Below, piece by piece: positions 48,872-58,379 of a stretch of 64,000 bases of DNA. This stretch comes from Marinobacter sp. DY40_1A1 (GTDB lineage Bacteria; Pseudomonadota; Gammaproteobacteria; Pseudomonadales; Oleiphilaceae). Position 1 is the first letter of the stretch. Each line of letters begins with the position of its first letter. The notes beneath the pieces were generated by a model. The model worked only from the letters and a program-made list of their open reading frames with translations, made no database searches and was not told the DNA's origin. The stretch is from the NCBI RefSeq assembly GCF_016597815.1, contig NZ_VCHA01000001.1:434001-498000 (forward strand). Direction: 5' to 3'. A program made the position numbers and the translations under genes.

Positions 48872-50230
48872 ATGAAACTAAACAAGAAATTACTGGCCAC
48901 AGGTGTACTGGCGGCGAGTCTCGTTGCTGGTCAGGCTTGGGGTGCGGTTTCTGCAGGGGAAGCAGCCAAGCTGGGTGACTCTCTGACGCCTATGGGCGCT
49001 GAGCAAGCAGGTAATGGTGGTGAAATTCCAGCGTGGGACGGCGGTCTTACCACCCCACCAGCAGGCTATAAAGGCGACGGAATTTATGTAAACCCGTTCC
49101 CTGACGAAAAACCAAAGTTCACCATTAATCAGAGCAACGTCGCGGAATACGCTGACAAACTGTCTCCCGGGCAGGTTGCGATGATTAAACAATATCCGGA
49201 TTACGTGCTTCCGGTATACGAAACGCACCGTACTGCTGCTTATCCAAAAGCAATCATGGATGAGACTATCGAAAATGCGACTCGGTCGGAACTGATCAAA
49301 GACGGCAACGGTCTGGGTGAGTATCAGAACGCAACGCCGTTTCCGATTCCGCAGAATGGCCTGGAAGTATACTGGAACCATATCACCCGCTATCGTGGTG
49401 GCTCGGTGCAGCGTAACGTCGGGCAGGCTACGCCTACCGTTAATGGCGCCTACTCTATCGTAAAGTTTCAGGACGAACTGACCTGGCGTACCCATTTGTC
49501 AGATTACGCCCCTGACAAAGATGCTAACGTGCTGTTCTACTTCAAGCAGGCAATCACCGGGCCAGCCCGGTTGGCCGGCAACGTACTTCTGGTTCACGAA
49601 ACTCTCGATCAGGTAGCTGAGCCACGTCGCGCATGGGTATACAACGCAGGACAGCGCCGCGTTCGCCGTGCACCTCAGGTAGCTTACGACGGACCAGGTA
49701 CAGCGGCAGATGGCATGCGGACATCGGATAACTTCGATATGTTCAACGGTGCTCCTGATCGTTACAACTGGGAGTTGGTCGGTAAAAAGGAAATGTACAT
49801 CCCGTATAACTCCTACAAACTGGTTGATCGCAATCTCACGTATGACCAGATCATCAAGCCGGGTCATATCAACCAGGAGCTGACACGTTACGAACTTCAC
49901 CGGGTTTGGCATGTAAAAGCCACATTGAAAGAGGGCGAGCGCCACATCTATGCTCAGCGTGACCTCTACATTGATGAAGATACCTGGCAGGCTGTGGTTG
50001 TCGACCATTACGATGGTCGTGGGGAGCTCTGGCGAGTCGCAGAAGCTCACTCCATGCAGTTTTACGACAAAGCTGTTCCCTGGTATGCAGTCGAAACCCT
50101 CTATGATCTTCTGTCCGGCCGCTATCTGGTCAACGGTCTGACAAACGAGGAGACTAACCCATACCAGTTTGGCGTACAGCGCCAGTCCAGAGATTACACG
50201 CCCGCGGCACTGCGTCGTGCAGGTACCTAA
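48872..50230 (+). CDS. DUF1329 family periplasmic/outer-membrane-associated protein
   Basis: This 452-residue protein has a signal peptide cut near GQAWGA (about residue 25) and the DUF1329 domain through its length, with WNHITRYRGGS and RRAWVYNAGQRRVRRAP blocks. The family is predicted to have a LolB-like fold and pairs with DUF1302. It begins 33 bases after the DUF1302 stop, with GAGGT upstream, so the two are an operon, closed by a strong terminator. Confidence 0.86.
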   Translation: MKLNKKLLATGVLAASLVAGQAWGAVSAGEAAKLGDSLTPMGAEQAGNGGEIPAWDGGLTTPPAGYKGDGIYVNPFPDEKPKFTINQSNVAEYADKLSPGQVAMIKQYPDYVLPVYETHRTAAYPKAIMDETIENATRSELIKDGNGLGEYQNATPFPIPQNGLEVYWNHITRYRGGSVQRNVGQATPTVNGAYSIVKFQDELTWRTHLSDYAPDKDANVLFYFKQAITGPARLAGNVLLVHETLDQVAEPRRAWVYNAGQRRVRRAPQVAYDGPGTAADGMRTSDNFDMFNGAPDRYNWELVGKKEMYIPYNSYKLVDRNLTYDQIIKPGHINQELTRYELHRVWHVKATLKEGERHIYAQRDLYIDEDTWQAVVVDHYDGRGELWRVAEAHSMQFYDKAVPWYAVETLYDLLSGRYLVNGLTNEETNPYQFGVQRQSRDYTPAALRRAGT

Positions 50231-50253
50231 AGGGTAGGTGTAGATTGTTCATA

Positions 50254-50287
50254 AACGGCGGGCCTTTGGCCCGCCGTTTTTGTTTTT
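50254..50287 (+). terminator. rho-independent terminator after the DUF1329 gene
   Basis: AACGGCGGGCC-TTT-GGCCCGCCGTT is an 11-bp GC-rich perfect stem followed by TTTGTTTTT. It ends the DUF1302-DUF1329 transcript and separates it from the regulator gene. Confidence 0.95.
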
Positions 50288-50312
50288 GCGTTCAAAAACT
50301 GCCGCCAGATAG

Positions 50313-53084
50313 ATGTCTTTAACGTCAAAACTTTGCAGCCAGCCCCTCAATTGGTTTAACCTCCGTATAACACTAAAGGCGTATCCGGGGCAGCGTTTGA
50401 AATCATTTAATGACGGCTATGCAGCCAATGACGAGTTCCAGTCTGCAAACAGCGGGCTTCAGCGAGGTGAGCTTGTACGGGATTTGCTCAGGCAGAGACT
50501 GCAGGCACCGGTTGTGCCGGCGCACTCTTTGGCACGTCCGAATCTCGCGGCACTGGTTTCCGATGCATTAACATCCCGTGGCGTGCTTTTTGTTGACGCC
50601 CCATGTGGCTATGGCAAATCCCATACGGTTGCGATGGGCATTCAAGCTGCGGGCATTCCAGAGGAAAACGTTCGTTGGTTGCAGCTGAATAGTCAGGACA
50701 ACGCGCCGACCCGTTTTCTGGGCTTGTTGTCTGTGGCGCTGGATATACCCGAATCTTGCGAAAGTGGCCTGCAGGGGAGCACTACCTTTCCTGACGTTCT
50801 CGCCTTAATGCTTTTAGCGCTCAAAAAAGCACCAGAACAGAAGCGCTTTGTGCTCGTTCTTGATGGTTTGCACCAGATTACGAACCCTGCCGTTATTGCC
50901 CTGCTTCAGCAGTTGGTGGCTGATATCCCGTCAAATTATTCGGTGGTTATGCTTTCACGGCAGGCCTTGCCTTATGAAACGCACCCGCTGGAACTTGAAA
51001 ACCGTTTCACTCGTATCGGAGCGGAAAAGCTCGAATTCAGCCGAAGTGAAACCTTTGAGTTTTTCAAGGAAATATTGAGCGATCAACAGCTGACCAGTGT
51101 GGCCATTGATCATCTATATGACTTGACGGAAGGTTGGCCCACACCTCTTGCCCTCTATCGCCGGGATATCCTGCATAGTTCAGAGAGACACTCGGTTTCT
51201 GAGACGCCGGGTGTAGAACGTTTTTTGAAGGAGTCCGTGCTGGGCAGTTTGTCGCATGGCCAGTTGAGATCGTTAAGGGCGATTTCAGAACTGGGGCTGT
51301 GCTCAGACGAATTGCTTTTGGCCTTGGAGCCACTTATTCCGGGCGGACTGCTGCTTCCATCCGAGGCGTGTGAACGCGGCCTCCCGGTAAAGATCATGTC
51401 GGGTTGGGGGCGCTGGTATCGAATCAACCCATTATTGATGGAATGGCTGAAAGCCCCGGTGATGGCGGGCTATACCGACAGAATGCTGGCCGCCAGCCAG
51501 TGGTTTAGCTCTCGTAATCAGTTTCCCGAGGCGTTGAAATACTCATTGTTGGCCGGAGATGTAGAAGAGATTATCCGGATCGCCTCTGAAGGTTCTGAAG
51601 CTCTTCTACTTGGGCAGGATACTGCCTCATTGCTACGTTTACGTAAGAGCCTTCCAGCGCCCCTTCTTGAGCGCAGCGCGCGGCTAAGGATAGTGTATAG
51701 CTGGGTGCATGCCATTGGTGGTCAGTTCAGGCAGGCGAGGTCGCTGCTCGACGGTATGGAGGCGCAGAGTAGTCAGGAATATGAGGCACGGATCTGTGCG
51801 CTCAGGGCGTTTATTCTGCGTGGGGAAGGGCAGGTTGCTCCAGCTCTGGAGATGGCCGACAGGGCCTTGTCTGGTGGAGAGTTGTCACCTCAGGGACAGT
51901 TGGTCACACAAATGGTTCGGGCCAGTGCGCTGTGCGCATCTGGACGATTCCCGGAAGCGAGGGAGGCGAACCGGGCAGCATCTCGCCTGGCGAGGGAGGC
52001 CGGCGACCCGGGTTCAGAGGCTCTCTCAGTATATGCCCATGCCCGAATTGAGCTTGGAAAGGGCGCGCTCAAACATGCTGAGCAGTTGCTTCGAACCGGC
52101 CTGGACACGGTTATTCAGGAGCAGGCTCGCCCTGCGCGGATCGGTGAAACAAGGCTGCAGTTGAACCTGGTGCTGGTGCTCTGGCACCAAGGACGTGATG
52201 CGGAAGCGGATCGCCTGTTGGTAACTTGTGGTCGCCATGCTGAGCAGTCACGGGATCTTGGCTTGCTATTGGCAATGGCCATACGAGTGTTGATGTGCCG
52301 GTCTCAAGATCGATTGGAAGATGCTTTCGTATGGATAGGGCGTGCTGAGCGAACTATGCATGCCTGGCATGTGGATGAGTCTCTCTACGTGCCAGTGCTC
52401 GAAGCCCTCAAAGCCAGTTGCTGGCTGGCTCAGAATCAACTGGATAGTGTCGCTCAGGCTCTCGCGAGATTGCAGCCATACCGGGATGCTGGCTGTGTGC
52501 CGGAACTCTTCCCCATGATGCCAGGGCTACTCGATTGTTTGCAGGTGCGCCTGGATCTTGCCCGGGGCGAAACGGTAAGGGCTCGTGAAACGCTTGCAAG
52601 CACCCGCAAGCGTTATGAAGAGGCCATTCCTTGGGGGGTTGATCTCCATATGCGGTTGCTGGAAGCCATTTTGATCAGTGAAGACAAGGGCCCGGCTGCC
52701 GCACAAAAAATAATAGCGAATGTGGTGTCCGAAGCCGAAAAAGAGCACTTTATAAGCCCGTTTGCAGAGCTAAAGCTGGAGCTGAGTGAGTTGATGGCAA
52801 AGGCATATGGGCAGTTGCCAAGCTCTCCCTTTCGGGATGCGTTAGGACGTCTGTTTGGTATATCCGGGATTGAGCTGCCTGCTTCGCTTGCCGAGCCTAT
52901 CAGCGATCGGGAGCAGGTGGTGCTGGAGCTGATTGCCAAGGGGTTATCGAATCAGGAGATTGCAGACAAGCTGCATATCTCTCTGCACACCGTGAAAACT
53001 CACGCCCGCCGCATAAACGCCAAGCTGGAAGTTCGCTCCCGCACCCAGGCAACAGTTCGCGCCCGGGAGTTGGGTTTGCTGTAA
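50313..53084 (+). CDS. MalT-like LuxR-family transcriptional regulator
   Basis: This 923-residue regulator belongs to the large ATP-binding LuxR (LAL/MalT/AlkS) type. An N-terminal STAND-like NTPase has Walker A DAPCGYGKSHT (about 95-105) and Walker B VLVLDGLHQI; a helical TPR-like middle follows, and a C-terminal LuxR helix-turn-helix (LIAKGLSNQEIADKLHISLHTVKTHARRI). Such proteins bind a small inducer and ATP and then activate transcription. The adjacent DUF1302-DUF1329 operon is a likely target (inference from position). The start is uncertain: no clear ribosome binding site precedes the ATG at 50313. Confidence 0.88.
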   Translation: MSLTSKLCSQPLNWFNLRITLKAYPGQRLKSFNDGYAANDEFQSANSGLQRGELVRDLLRQRLQAPVVPAHSLARPNLAALVSDALTSRGVLFVDAPCGYGKSHTVAMGIQAAGIPEENVRWLQLNSQDNAPTRFLGLLSVALDIPESCESGLQGSTTFPDVLALMLLALKKAPEQKRFVLVLDGLHQITNPAVIALLQQLVADIPSNYSVVMLSRQALPYETHPLELENRFTRIGAEKLEFSRSETFEFFKEILSDQQLTSVAIDHLYDLTEGWPTPLALYRRDILHSSERHSVSETPGVERFLKESVLGSLSHGQLRSLRAISELGLCSDELLLALEPLIPGGLLLPSEACERGLPVKIMSGWGRWYRINPLLMEWLKAPVMAGYTDRMLAASQWFSSRNQFPEALKYSLLAGDVEEIIRIASEGSEALLLGQDTASLLRLRKSLPAPLLERSARLRIVYSWVHAIGGQFRQARSLLDGMEAQSSQEYEARICALRAFILRGEGQVAPALEMADRALSGGELSPQGQLVTQMVRASALCASGRFPEAREANRAASRLAREAGDPGSEALSVYAHARIELGKGALKHAEQLLRTGLDTVIQEQARPARIGETRLQLNLVLVLWHQGRDAEADRLLVTCGRHAEQSRDLGLLLAMAIRVLMCRSQDRLEDAFVWIGRAERTMHAWHVDESLYVPVLEALKASCWLAQNQLDSVAQALARLQPYRDAGCVPELFPMMPGLLDCLQVRLDLARGETVRARETLASTRKRYEEAIPWGVDLHMRLLEAILISEDKGPAAAQKIIANVVSEAEKEHFISPFAELKLELSELMAKAYGQLPSSPFRDALGRLFGISGIELPASLAEPISDREQVVLELIAKGLSNQEIADKLHISLHTVKTHARRINAKLEVRSRTQATVRARELGLL

Positions 53085-53094
53085 TGTGCTTGCT

Positions 53095-53131
53095 GCATAG
53101 CGGCTCAGATGCCGCTATGCTTTTCATTTTT
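53095..53131 (+). terminator. terminator of the LuxR gene, overlapping the convergent acyltransferase stop
   Basis: GCATAGCGGC-TCAGAT-GCCGCTATGC is a 10-bp perfect stem followed by TTTTCATTTTT on the plus strand. The six-base loop contains the stop codon of the convergent acyltransferase, so the two genes share this sequence. On the minus strand no T run follows. Confidence 0.85.
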
Positions 53132-54022
53132 CAGGGTTTCGATAAGGGCATCTTTTTCGGCCCATAGTTCACTTACCCAGCGCTGAAACTCCACCCGGGT
53201 TTCCCGATTGCCCTCATAATCCATTCCGAGAAACTGTGGTGGAATCTCCCGAATCCTGATATCAATGATGATTCGTTCGATGCGCCCGGACAGGTAATCC
53301 CAAATACCGATGCGCTGCTCACCGGTGCCCGGGTACACGATTGTTACATCCAGCATGGTATGCAGCATTTCACCCATGGCGCCCAGAACAAAGGCTGTGC
53401 CGCCAGCACGGGGTTTGAGAAGGTGCTTGTAGGGAGAATTCTGGCGTTCATGCTTGGCAGGCGTAAAACGGGTGCCTTCCATAAAATTGAAAATGGTTAC
53501 CGGTGTATAACGGAACTTCTCGCACGCTGCCTCAGTAGCCGCAATATCTTTCCCCTTCAGTTCAGGATTCTTGGCAATTTGCTCTTTCGTGTGCCTGTGC
53601 ATGAACGGGAAGTCCAATGCCCACCAGGCAATGCCCAGCAGCGGCACCCAAATAAGCTCTTTTTTCAAAAAGAACTTGAGAAGTGGAATCCTGCTATTGA
53701 GCACGTACTGAATGGCCGGTATATCGGCCCAACTCTGGTGGTTGCAGGTAACAAAGTACCAGTGTTTCTGGCTGAGATGCTGCGCGCCCCGTATATCCCA
53801 CTCAATCTTGTGCAGACTATCCATCACCAGATTGTTGAAGCCAATCCAAACCCGGGCAATGGTGTTGAGAACGACCGTGCAGCCCTTACGAATGGGGGTT
53901 ATGGGAAGCACCAGTTTCAGTAGTGCAAACAGCATCAGGAAGGGGAAAAGTATAAGAGTGCTCAGCACTACAAGAAGAGCCGCCAAGGTTCCCTTTAGCG
54001 GCGCAGGTAGAAAATAAAACAT
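53105..54022 (-). CDS. PlsC-like acyltransferase (YihG/LCLAT type)
   Basis: This 305-residue membrane protein has two N-terminal hydrophobic segments (about 10-48) and the LPLAT acyltransferase motifs: HX4D as NHQSWAD, and FMEGTRFTPAKH (block III). This pattern fits the YihG/1-acylglycerol-3-phosphate acyltransferase-like group, which adjusts phospholipid acyl composition. The start MFYFLPAPLK is chosen because a 35-residue upstream extension is basic and non-homologous. It follows the Bax-like gene by 37 bases. Confidence 0.88.
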   Translation of the reverse strand: MFYFLPAPLKGTLAALLVVLSTLILFPFLMLFALLKLVLPITPIRKGCTVVLNTIARVWIGFNNLVMDSLHKIEWDIRGAQHLSQKHWYFVTCNHQSWADIPAIQYVLNSRIPLLKFFLKKELIWVPLLGIAWWALDFPFMHRHTKEQIAKNPELKGKDIAATEAACEKFRYTPVTIFNFMEGTRFTPAKHERQNSPYKHLLKPRAGGTAFVLGAMGEMLHTMLDVTIVYPGTGEQRIGIWDYLSGRIERIIIDIRIREIPPQFLGMDYEGNRETRVEFQRWVSELWAEKDALIETLKNEKHSGI

Positions 54023-54059
54023 TCGGAAACGTCTCTGTTTGTCAGAAGGTTCGTGGTGT

Positions 54060-54983
54060 TTAGCCCTCGGCCGACAAGCCAGTGCCTTGGCCGGGCAGTA
54101 ATGTTTTCTCGGTGCTTGCTGAGGCAAGAACCTTCAGGTGCGATGGGCTGCGGTCGCTCAGAATTTTACGGAATTCGCTATCGTAAAACTCTAGATTGTT
54201 ATAACGGATCATCGAGCGTATTTCATCAACATATTCCTCGCCACGTTCGGAATAACTGATGAGCCCTCGGGCAAGGGCAAGCCCTGAGAGAGGATCGCCC
54301 GCTTCCCGGTCATCAAGGCGGGTGTCACGAAGCCCTTTGTAGCTCCCATGTCGGTTCAGGTTCTGGATATAAGCCCGAACCGAATGGTAGGGCGAGGCGA
54401 AGGTTGCCACCTCATGGTTGGCGCCCTCAGCGCGACTCAGTGGCACAAGGCCGCAGCCTTTGGAAAAGCACCACTGGCCAAACAGATTATTACCGCGCAA
54501 AGCAAAGCGTGAAGTGCCCCAAGCGGATTCATTGGCAGCCTGTGCGAGAATCAGGGAAGGCGGGATAACATCCAGACGCTTTCTGAGCAGGGCAAATTGC
54601 TCAGGGCTGCCGGGCTCTTCGTCCACGCGTAACCGCATAGCCTGGGCTGCGAGCCAGGCATGTTCCTTTTTGGACAAGACATTCTTCTGGGAGAGGTTAT
54701 CGAGATAATCCCGTTCAATGAGGATGCGGGAATTGGCAAGTACTATACGAGGATAGAGAAATGAAAAGAAAGCGACTTTCTTTTCAGTGGTATCACTATA
54801 GCCGGAAAAGTCCGGTAGATCTGCGCGTGCCCACTCAGGCAGGGGGGGGAGCGAACTGAGTGCAGGTTCGGAGCCAGAATTGTCACTACTGACTGAAGTG
54901 TCCGGGGGGGAGTGCATACCTCCCGCGATGGCAAAAGCCATCATGGGAATAGCCAGCATTAGAGAGCGCATTGCGGGAAACAT
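54060..54983 (-). CDS. Bax-like glucosaminidase-domain protein
   Basis: This 307-residue exported protein has a signal peptide or N-terminal anchor (about residues 1-22) and a C-terminal glucosaminidase (GH73-like) domain. The catalytic glutamate is in ILAQAANESAWGTSRFA, and FGQWCFSKGCGLVP is typical of the Bax group. It probably cleaves peptidoglycan glycan strands. GAGAGG lies just before the chosen ATG; a GTG five codons upstream is an alternative. Confidence 0.87.
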   Translation of the reverse strand: MFPAMRSLMLAIPMMAFAIAGGMHSPPDTSVSSDNSGSEPALSSLPPLPEWARADLPDFSGYSDTTEKKVAFFSFLYPRIVLANSRILIERDYLDNLSQKNVLSKKEHAWLAAQAMRLRVDEEPGSPEQFALLRKRLDVIPPSLILAQAANESAWGTSRFALRGNNLFGQWCFSKGCGLVPLSRAEGANHEVATFASPYHSVRAYIQNLNRHGSYKGLRDTRLDDREAGDPLSGLALARGLISYSERGEEYVDEIRSMIRYNNLEFYDSEFRKILSDRSPSHLKVLASASTEKTLLPGQGTGLSAEG

Positions 54984-55086
54984 AAAACCTCTCGTCACAA
55001 TCTGTTTTTATGCCCGTTAAGCGTATACGCATCGAGCTATGTGTGCACAATTATAACAGGTTGTACGAGCAGGGTTATCCGTCGGT

Positions 55087-57276
55087 TCATGGCAACTTGG
55101 TTGCGAGCAGGAGGCCGCGACGCTCTTCTCCGTTGAGATTGCTTTGATACAGCAAGAAAAACTGGTTCTGATCGGCCGTTACAAAGCCTTTGAGAGACAG
55201 GCCTCCTGCGCTGAAACTCACTTGCCCGTTACCACCATCGGCATAGGTCAGCAGGGGCGTAGTCAGTTGGACAGCTGCCGGTGTTGAGATAGTTTCGCTG
55301 TCCACGGAGTGCAGTACTTCAAAGGTATTGCTGCTCAGGCTTGCAGTGCTGCCAGAAAGCTCCAGGGTGCCATTATCCAGATGAATCAGCCTGTTGAAGT
55401 CATTCTCCATGCCCATGATAAAACCTTGAACCCTGTAACGACCTGAGGTTGGGGCAGCGGTAGGGGTTTTCTCAGCCGCAATGAGCAGGCCGTCGCCAAT
55501 AACAGCGCCCCCGGATGAAGCGGCGTTAACCAGATTAAACGCCAGTAAAGAGCCATCCGGCACGCTGGCACCCACACCCAGATCTGGTTGGCCAAAGGCA
55601 CCCGCAGGATTGTTAACATCGAGATTAAGCCGGCCGATGTTCTTGTCTCCGGTGCTTAGGCGAGCAGTGCGGGAGCTGAGGGTCCAGTTGTCAGCGCGGC
55701 TGCCTGTACTGCCTACCGATACCCCGCCGGAGCTGTCACGGTTCAGTGTGGTATAGCTCTGAAATTGAGCAATGGTGCTGATATCTGAGCCTGCGGTAAC
55801 CTGCCAAGAGCCAGTTCCCGATTCAATCTGCAGTGGTGACGCGGAGCCTGCTGAAAATCGGGTCGCCAGGTAGAGCATGTTGTAATCACGATTGTTCAGA
55901 ATGCTTGCGTCAAAACCTTCTTTCCTCAGAAGGTTAAGTTCAAGTGCTGAAACATAGTGGGCCTCCAGCTCATCCTTTCGCGCCAGCTTACCTTGTTCAG
56001 ATTCGAGTTTGATGGCTTTGCCAGCGCTGAAATAGCCAGCTAACGCGCGATCAGGGCCGGTGTTGGTGCCGTTGGCCGCGCCGATATACGCGTTCATATA
56101 GTAGGGGTTACGAGTCCAGCCAATGACCCTGGAACTGTCGCGGCCGGTGATGCTTTGATAAAGCGCGCGAATGGCCAGCAATCGAGTATCGCTGTCCAAT
56201 GTGGCTCCGCCGGGGGAGGCCGAATGAGTATTCAGGTCCCAAGTCTCAGGCCCGCGCTCAAAGAACGCATTGCCTTTCTGATGGATCAGTGTTTTTCTGT
56301 CATACGGAATTTGCGCGGCAAGAGAAGTGACTTTGATACCAATAAAATCGAGGCTTGCCAGTGTTGATCCCGGGTAACTATAGGTTTGGGAGCTGGTAGG
56401 TTCTTCCCGTCCCATGCGAATGCCCCACTGGCCAGATCCTGCCAGGCTGCTTTCCAGAAATGTTTGCCCCAACTCCATACCCAAGAAGACCGAGTTGTAG
56501 TCTGCTGAGCTTGCTGAAATCTCACTTACAGATTGATCATCCAGAAGCGGATAGTTCGCCGCTGAGTTTATGTAACTGACAAAGTCTGCTCGTTGGGATA
56601 GCAGGTTCAGTGCGCCTGCGATGCTGGCACCGGTTGGAATGTCAATTTCAAAATCGTGCACCTGGTCTGCCAGAGCCGGCCATACGAGTTTATTCAGACA
56701 CAAAGTGTCGCTGGCATCATCCGCACAGTCCAGGAGGCGCTGGAATTCCCCGGGGGAGTAGTTTGGAAGCGTGTTGAGCAGCAGGTACTCTGAGAAAGGA
56801 TTAACCTTGATATCACGATCGTCATCGGCTGCCAGGGATCGCAGAGTGGTGTCGCCATACCGGGCTTCGATGACAACGTCTGGTGACAAGGGTTGCCCGT
56901 TCTCGAACTTGATAATCGTGTAGCCTTCATCATCTTTGCGAGTGCTATATGCCGTGGAGCCAATATACTTGAGGTTTCTGTCTATTTGGTACGCGCGAAC
57001 ACTATCCGGCTGAACAATACGCAGATTGCGCCGCGTTGGCTCGCCATCTGGCGCGAGGTTACCGGGAAGCTCCATAGTGATGCGGACTTCACCATAGTTG
57101 AGCCCGCTGTTGTTGTTTGAATCACCGGTACTGCCCGGGCTGAAATCATTTGCCGGGTTTTTCACAGCAGCAAAGGAATTTGGCTTGTTACGGGCTCCAT
57201 CTATTGCAGACTCACCGCCGCAGGCGGCTATTAGCGTCACCGTCGAAACAAGAAGAATTCCCAGTGTCAGTCGCAT
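55087..57276 (-). CDS. large hypothetical lipoprotein
   Basis: This 729-residue protein of unknown function has a clear lipoprotein signal: MRLTLGILLVSTVTLIAAC with lipobox LIAAC and cysteine 19, followed by G (no Asp at +2, so outer-membrane sorting is expected). A Ser/Asn-rich linker (about residues 35-60) leads into a mixed region with RYGDTTLRSLAADDDRDIKVNPFSEYLL, reminiscent of carboxypeptidase-regulatory-like folds, and a beta-rich C-terminus. A start 18 codons upstream is possible but would bury the lipobox. It stands as a single gene between the bax-like gene and yfaZ. Confidence 0.75.
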   Translation of the reverse strand: MRLTLGILLVSTVTLIAACGGESAIDGARNKPNSFAAVKNPANDFSPGSTGDSNNNSGLNYGEVRITMELPGNLAPDGEPTRRNLRIVQPDSVRAYQIDRNLKYIGSTAYSTRKDDEGYTIIKFENGQPLSPDVVIEARYGDTTLRSLAADDDRDIKVNPFSEYLLLNTLPNYSPGEFQRLLDCADDASDTLCLNKLVWPALADQVHDFEIDIPTGASIAGALNLLSQRADFVSYINSAANYPLLDDQSVSEISASSADYNSVFLGMELGQTFLESSLAGSGQWGIRMGREEPTSSQTYSYPGSTLASLDFIGIKVTSLAAQIPYDRKTLIHQKGNAFFERGPETWDLNTHSASPGGATLDSDTRLLAIRALYQSITGRDSSRVIGWTRNPYYMNAYIGAANGTNTGPDRALAGYFSAGKAIKLESEQGKLARKDELEAHYVSALELNLLRKEGFDASILNNRDYNMLYLATRFSAGSASPLQIESGTGSWQVTAGSDISTIAQFQSYTTLNRDSSGGVSVGSTGSRADNWTLSSRTARLSTGDKNIGRLNLDVNNPAGAFGQPDLGVGASVPDGSLLAFNLVNAASSGGAVIGDGLLIAAEKTPTAAPTSGRYRVQGFIMGMENDFNRLIHLDNGTLELSGSTASLSSNTFEVLHSVDSETISTPAAVQLTTPLLTYADGGNGQVSFSAGGLSLKGFVTADQNQFFLLYQSNLNGEERRGLLLATKLP

Positions 57277-57437
57277 ATCTGGCTGCCCATGCTTTAGCTG
57301 TATTGGAGTTGTTGGCGATATCTGTGACATCGAAAACGCCGATAATCAGTGTAGCAGTGCAGTGGAAGGGAAAGCGTGAGGGGGGGCACGAAACAGGCGC
57401 CCGGGGACAGGTGCCTGTTGCAGATAGCGGGATAGCT

Positions 57438-57998
57438 TTAGAAGAAGATCTTCATGCCAACCAGAACGCCTTCGTCCAGGTTGATGTCGCCTCGGTATGG
57501 CGCGTCCAGCTCGGTATTAAGGTAGCGGTAACCGGCAAACAGCTCCGCGTTGCGGATAACACGGTAGTTGGCACGCAGCTCCAGACTGGTCATCTCTTCC
57601 GAGTCACCAAATGAAAGAATTCGCGGAGCGTAGTGCAAACCACCGGTGAACGACAGGCCAGGAGCATCAGGAATGTTCACGGTGGCAAAACCACCCAGGC
57701 CTACTGCGCCACCATCAAGGCGGTCGTCATCCCAGCCGATTGCGCGTAATCCGATACCTGCGGTTGTAGGCAGGTTACCCAGTGCAGTGCGGCCCTGGGC
57801 GTGAAAATCCACGTTGCCAATATGGCGGCTGCCTTCGTGGTAGGTATAACCGGCACCCAGCTGAATATCGTTATTATTTCCGAAAAAGTTAACCTGCCCT
57901 TTCACGGAATCGTTAGTCAGGCTCAGATCCATATCGGCTGCCAGCACTGGAGCAGCGAACAGAGACAGAGCCAACATGGAAATACGGGATACTTTCAT
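57438..57998 (-). CDS. yfaZ: YfaZ family outer-membrane protein
   Basis: This 186-residue precursor has a signal peptide ending at PVLAA (about residue 20) and a small beta barrel ending in GMKIFF with the C-terminal phenylalanine. The sequence matches the YfaZ family of predicted outer-membrane proteins of unknown role. It appears to be monocistronic. Confidence 0.82.
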   Translation of the reverse strand: MKVSRISMLALSLFAAPVLAADMDLSLTNDSVKGQVNFFGNNNDIQLGAGYTYHEGSRHIGNVDFHAQGRTALGNLPTTAGIGLRAIGWDDDRLDGGAVGLGGFATVNIPDAPGLSFTGGLHYAPRILSFGDSEEMTSLELRANYRVIRNAELFAGYRYLNTELDAPYRGDINLDEGVLVGMKIFF

Positions 57999-58119
57999 TC
58001 TTTTACCTTCTGGATTGCGGTGCGAGTAATAGGTGCGAATGGTAACGGGCTACCTGCCGTACCACAACTTACAAGCATGTAAGAGGGTAGATAGAAACGC
58101 GATAGCTTATCTGAGCGAT

Positions 58120-58308
58120 TCAGTGGCGTGTTGTTTCGCCGCCCTGGTCAAGATCGTCGGGTGACGCCGTTTCTGCCGGCACCCGGTATTCCTCATTGGC
58201 CCAAGCACCAAAATCGATCAACTTGCAGCGCTCTGAGCAGAATGGGCGCCAGGGGCTGGCTTCTGTCCATTCAACGGATTTTTTACAGGTGGGGCAGTTT
58301 ACGTTCAT
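58120..58308 (-). CDS. yacG: DNA gyrase inhibitor YacG
   Basis: This 62-residue zinc-binding protein has four cysteine ligands C5, C8, C24 and C28 (CPTC and CSERC) and the [19 protein letters not shown] block. YacG inhibits gyrase in vitro in E. coli. It is usually next to coaE; here it is about 4.3 kb away, separated by a histidine kinase, trmO and a hypothetical gene. Confidence 0.95.
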   Translation of the reverse strand: MNVNCPTCKKSVEWTEASPWRPFCSERCKLIDFGAWANEEYRVPAETASPDDLDQGGETTRH

Positions 58309-58379
58309 GTGAGCCTTTCTAATCGTTAATTGAATATGCTTTAGCGCCTGGCTGCCTTGGCTTATTAAATGCTTGCGCG

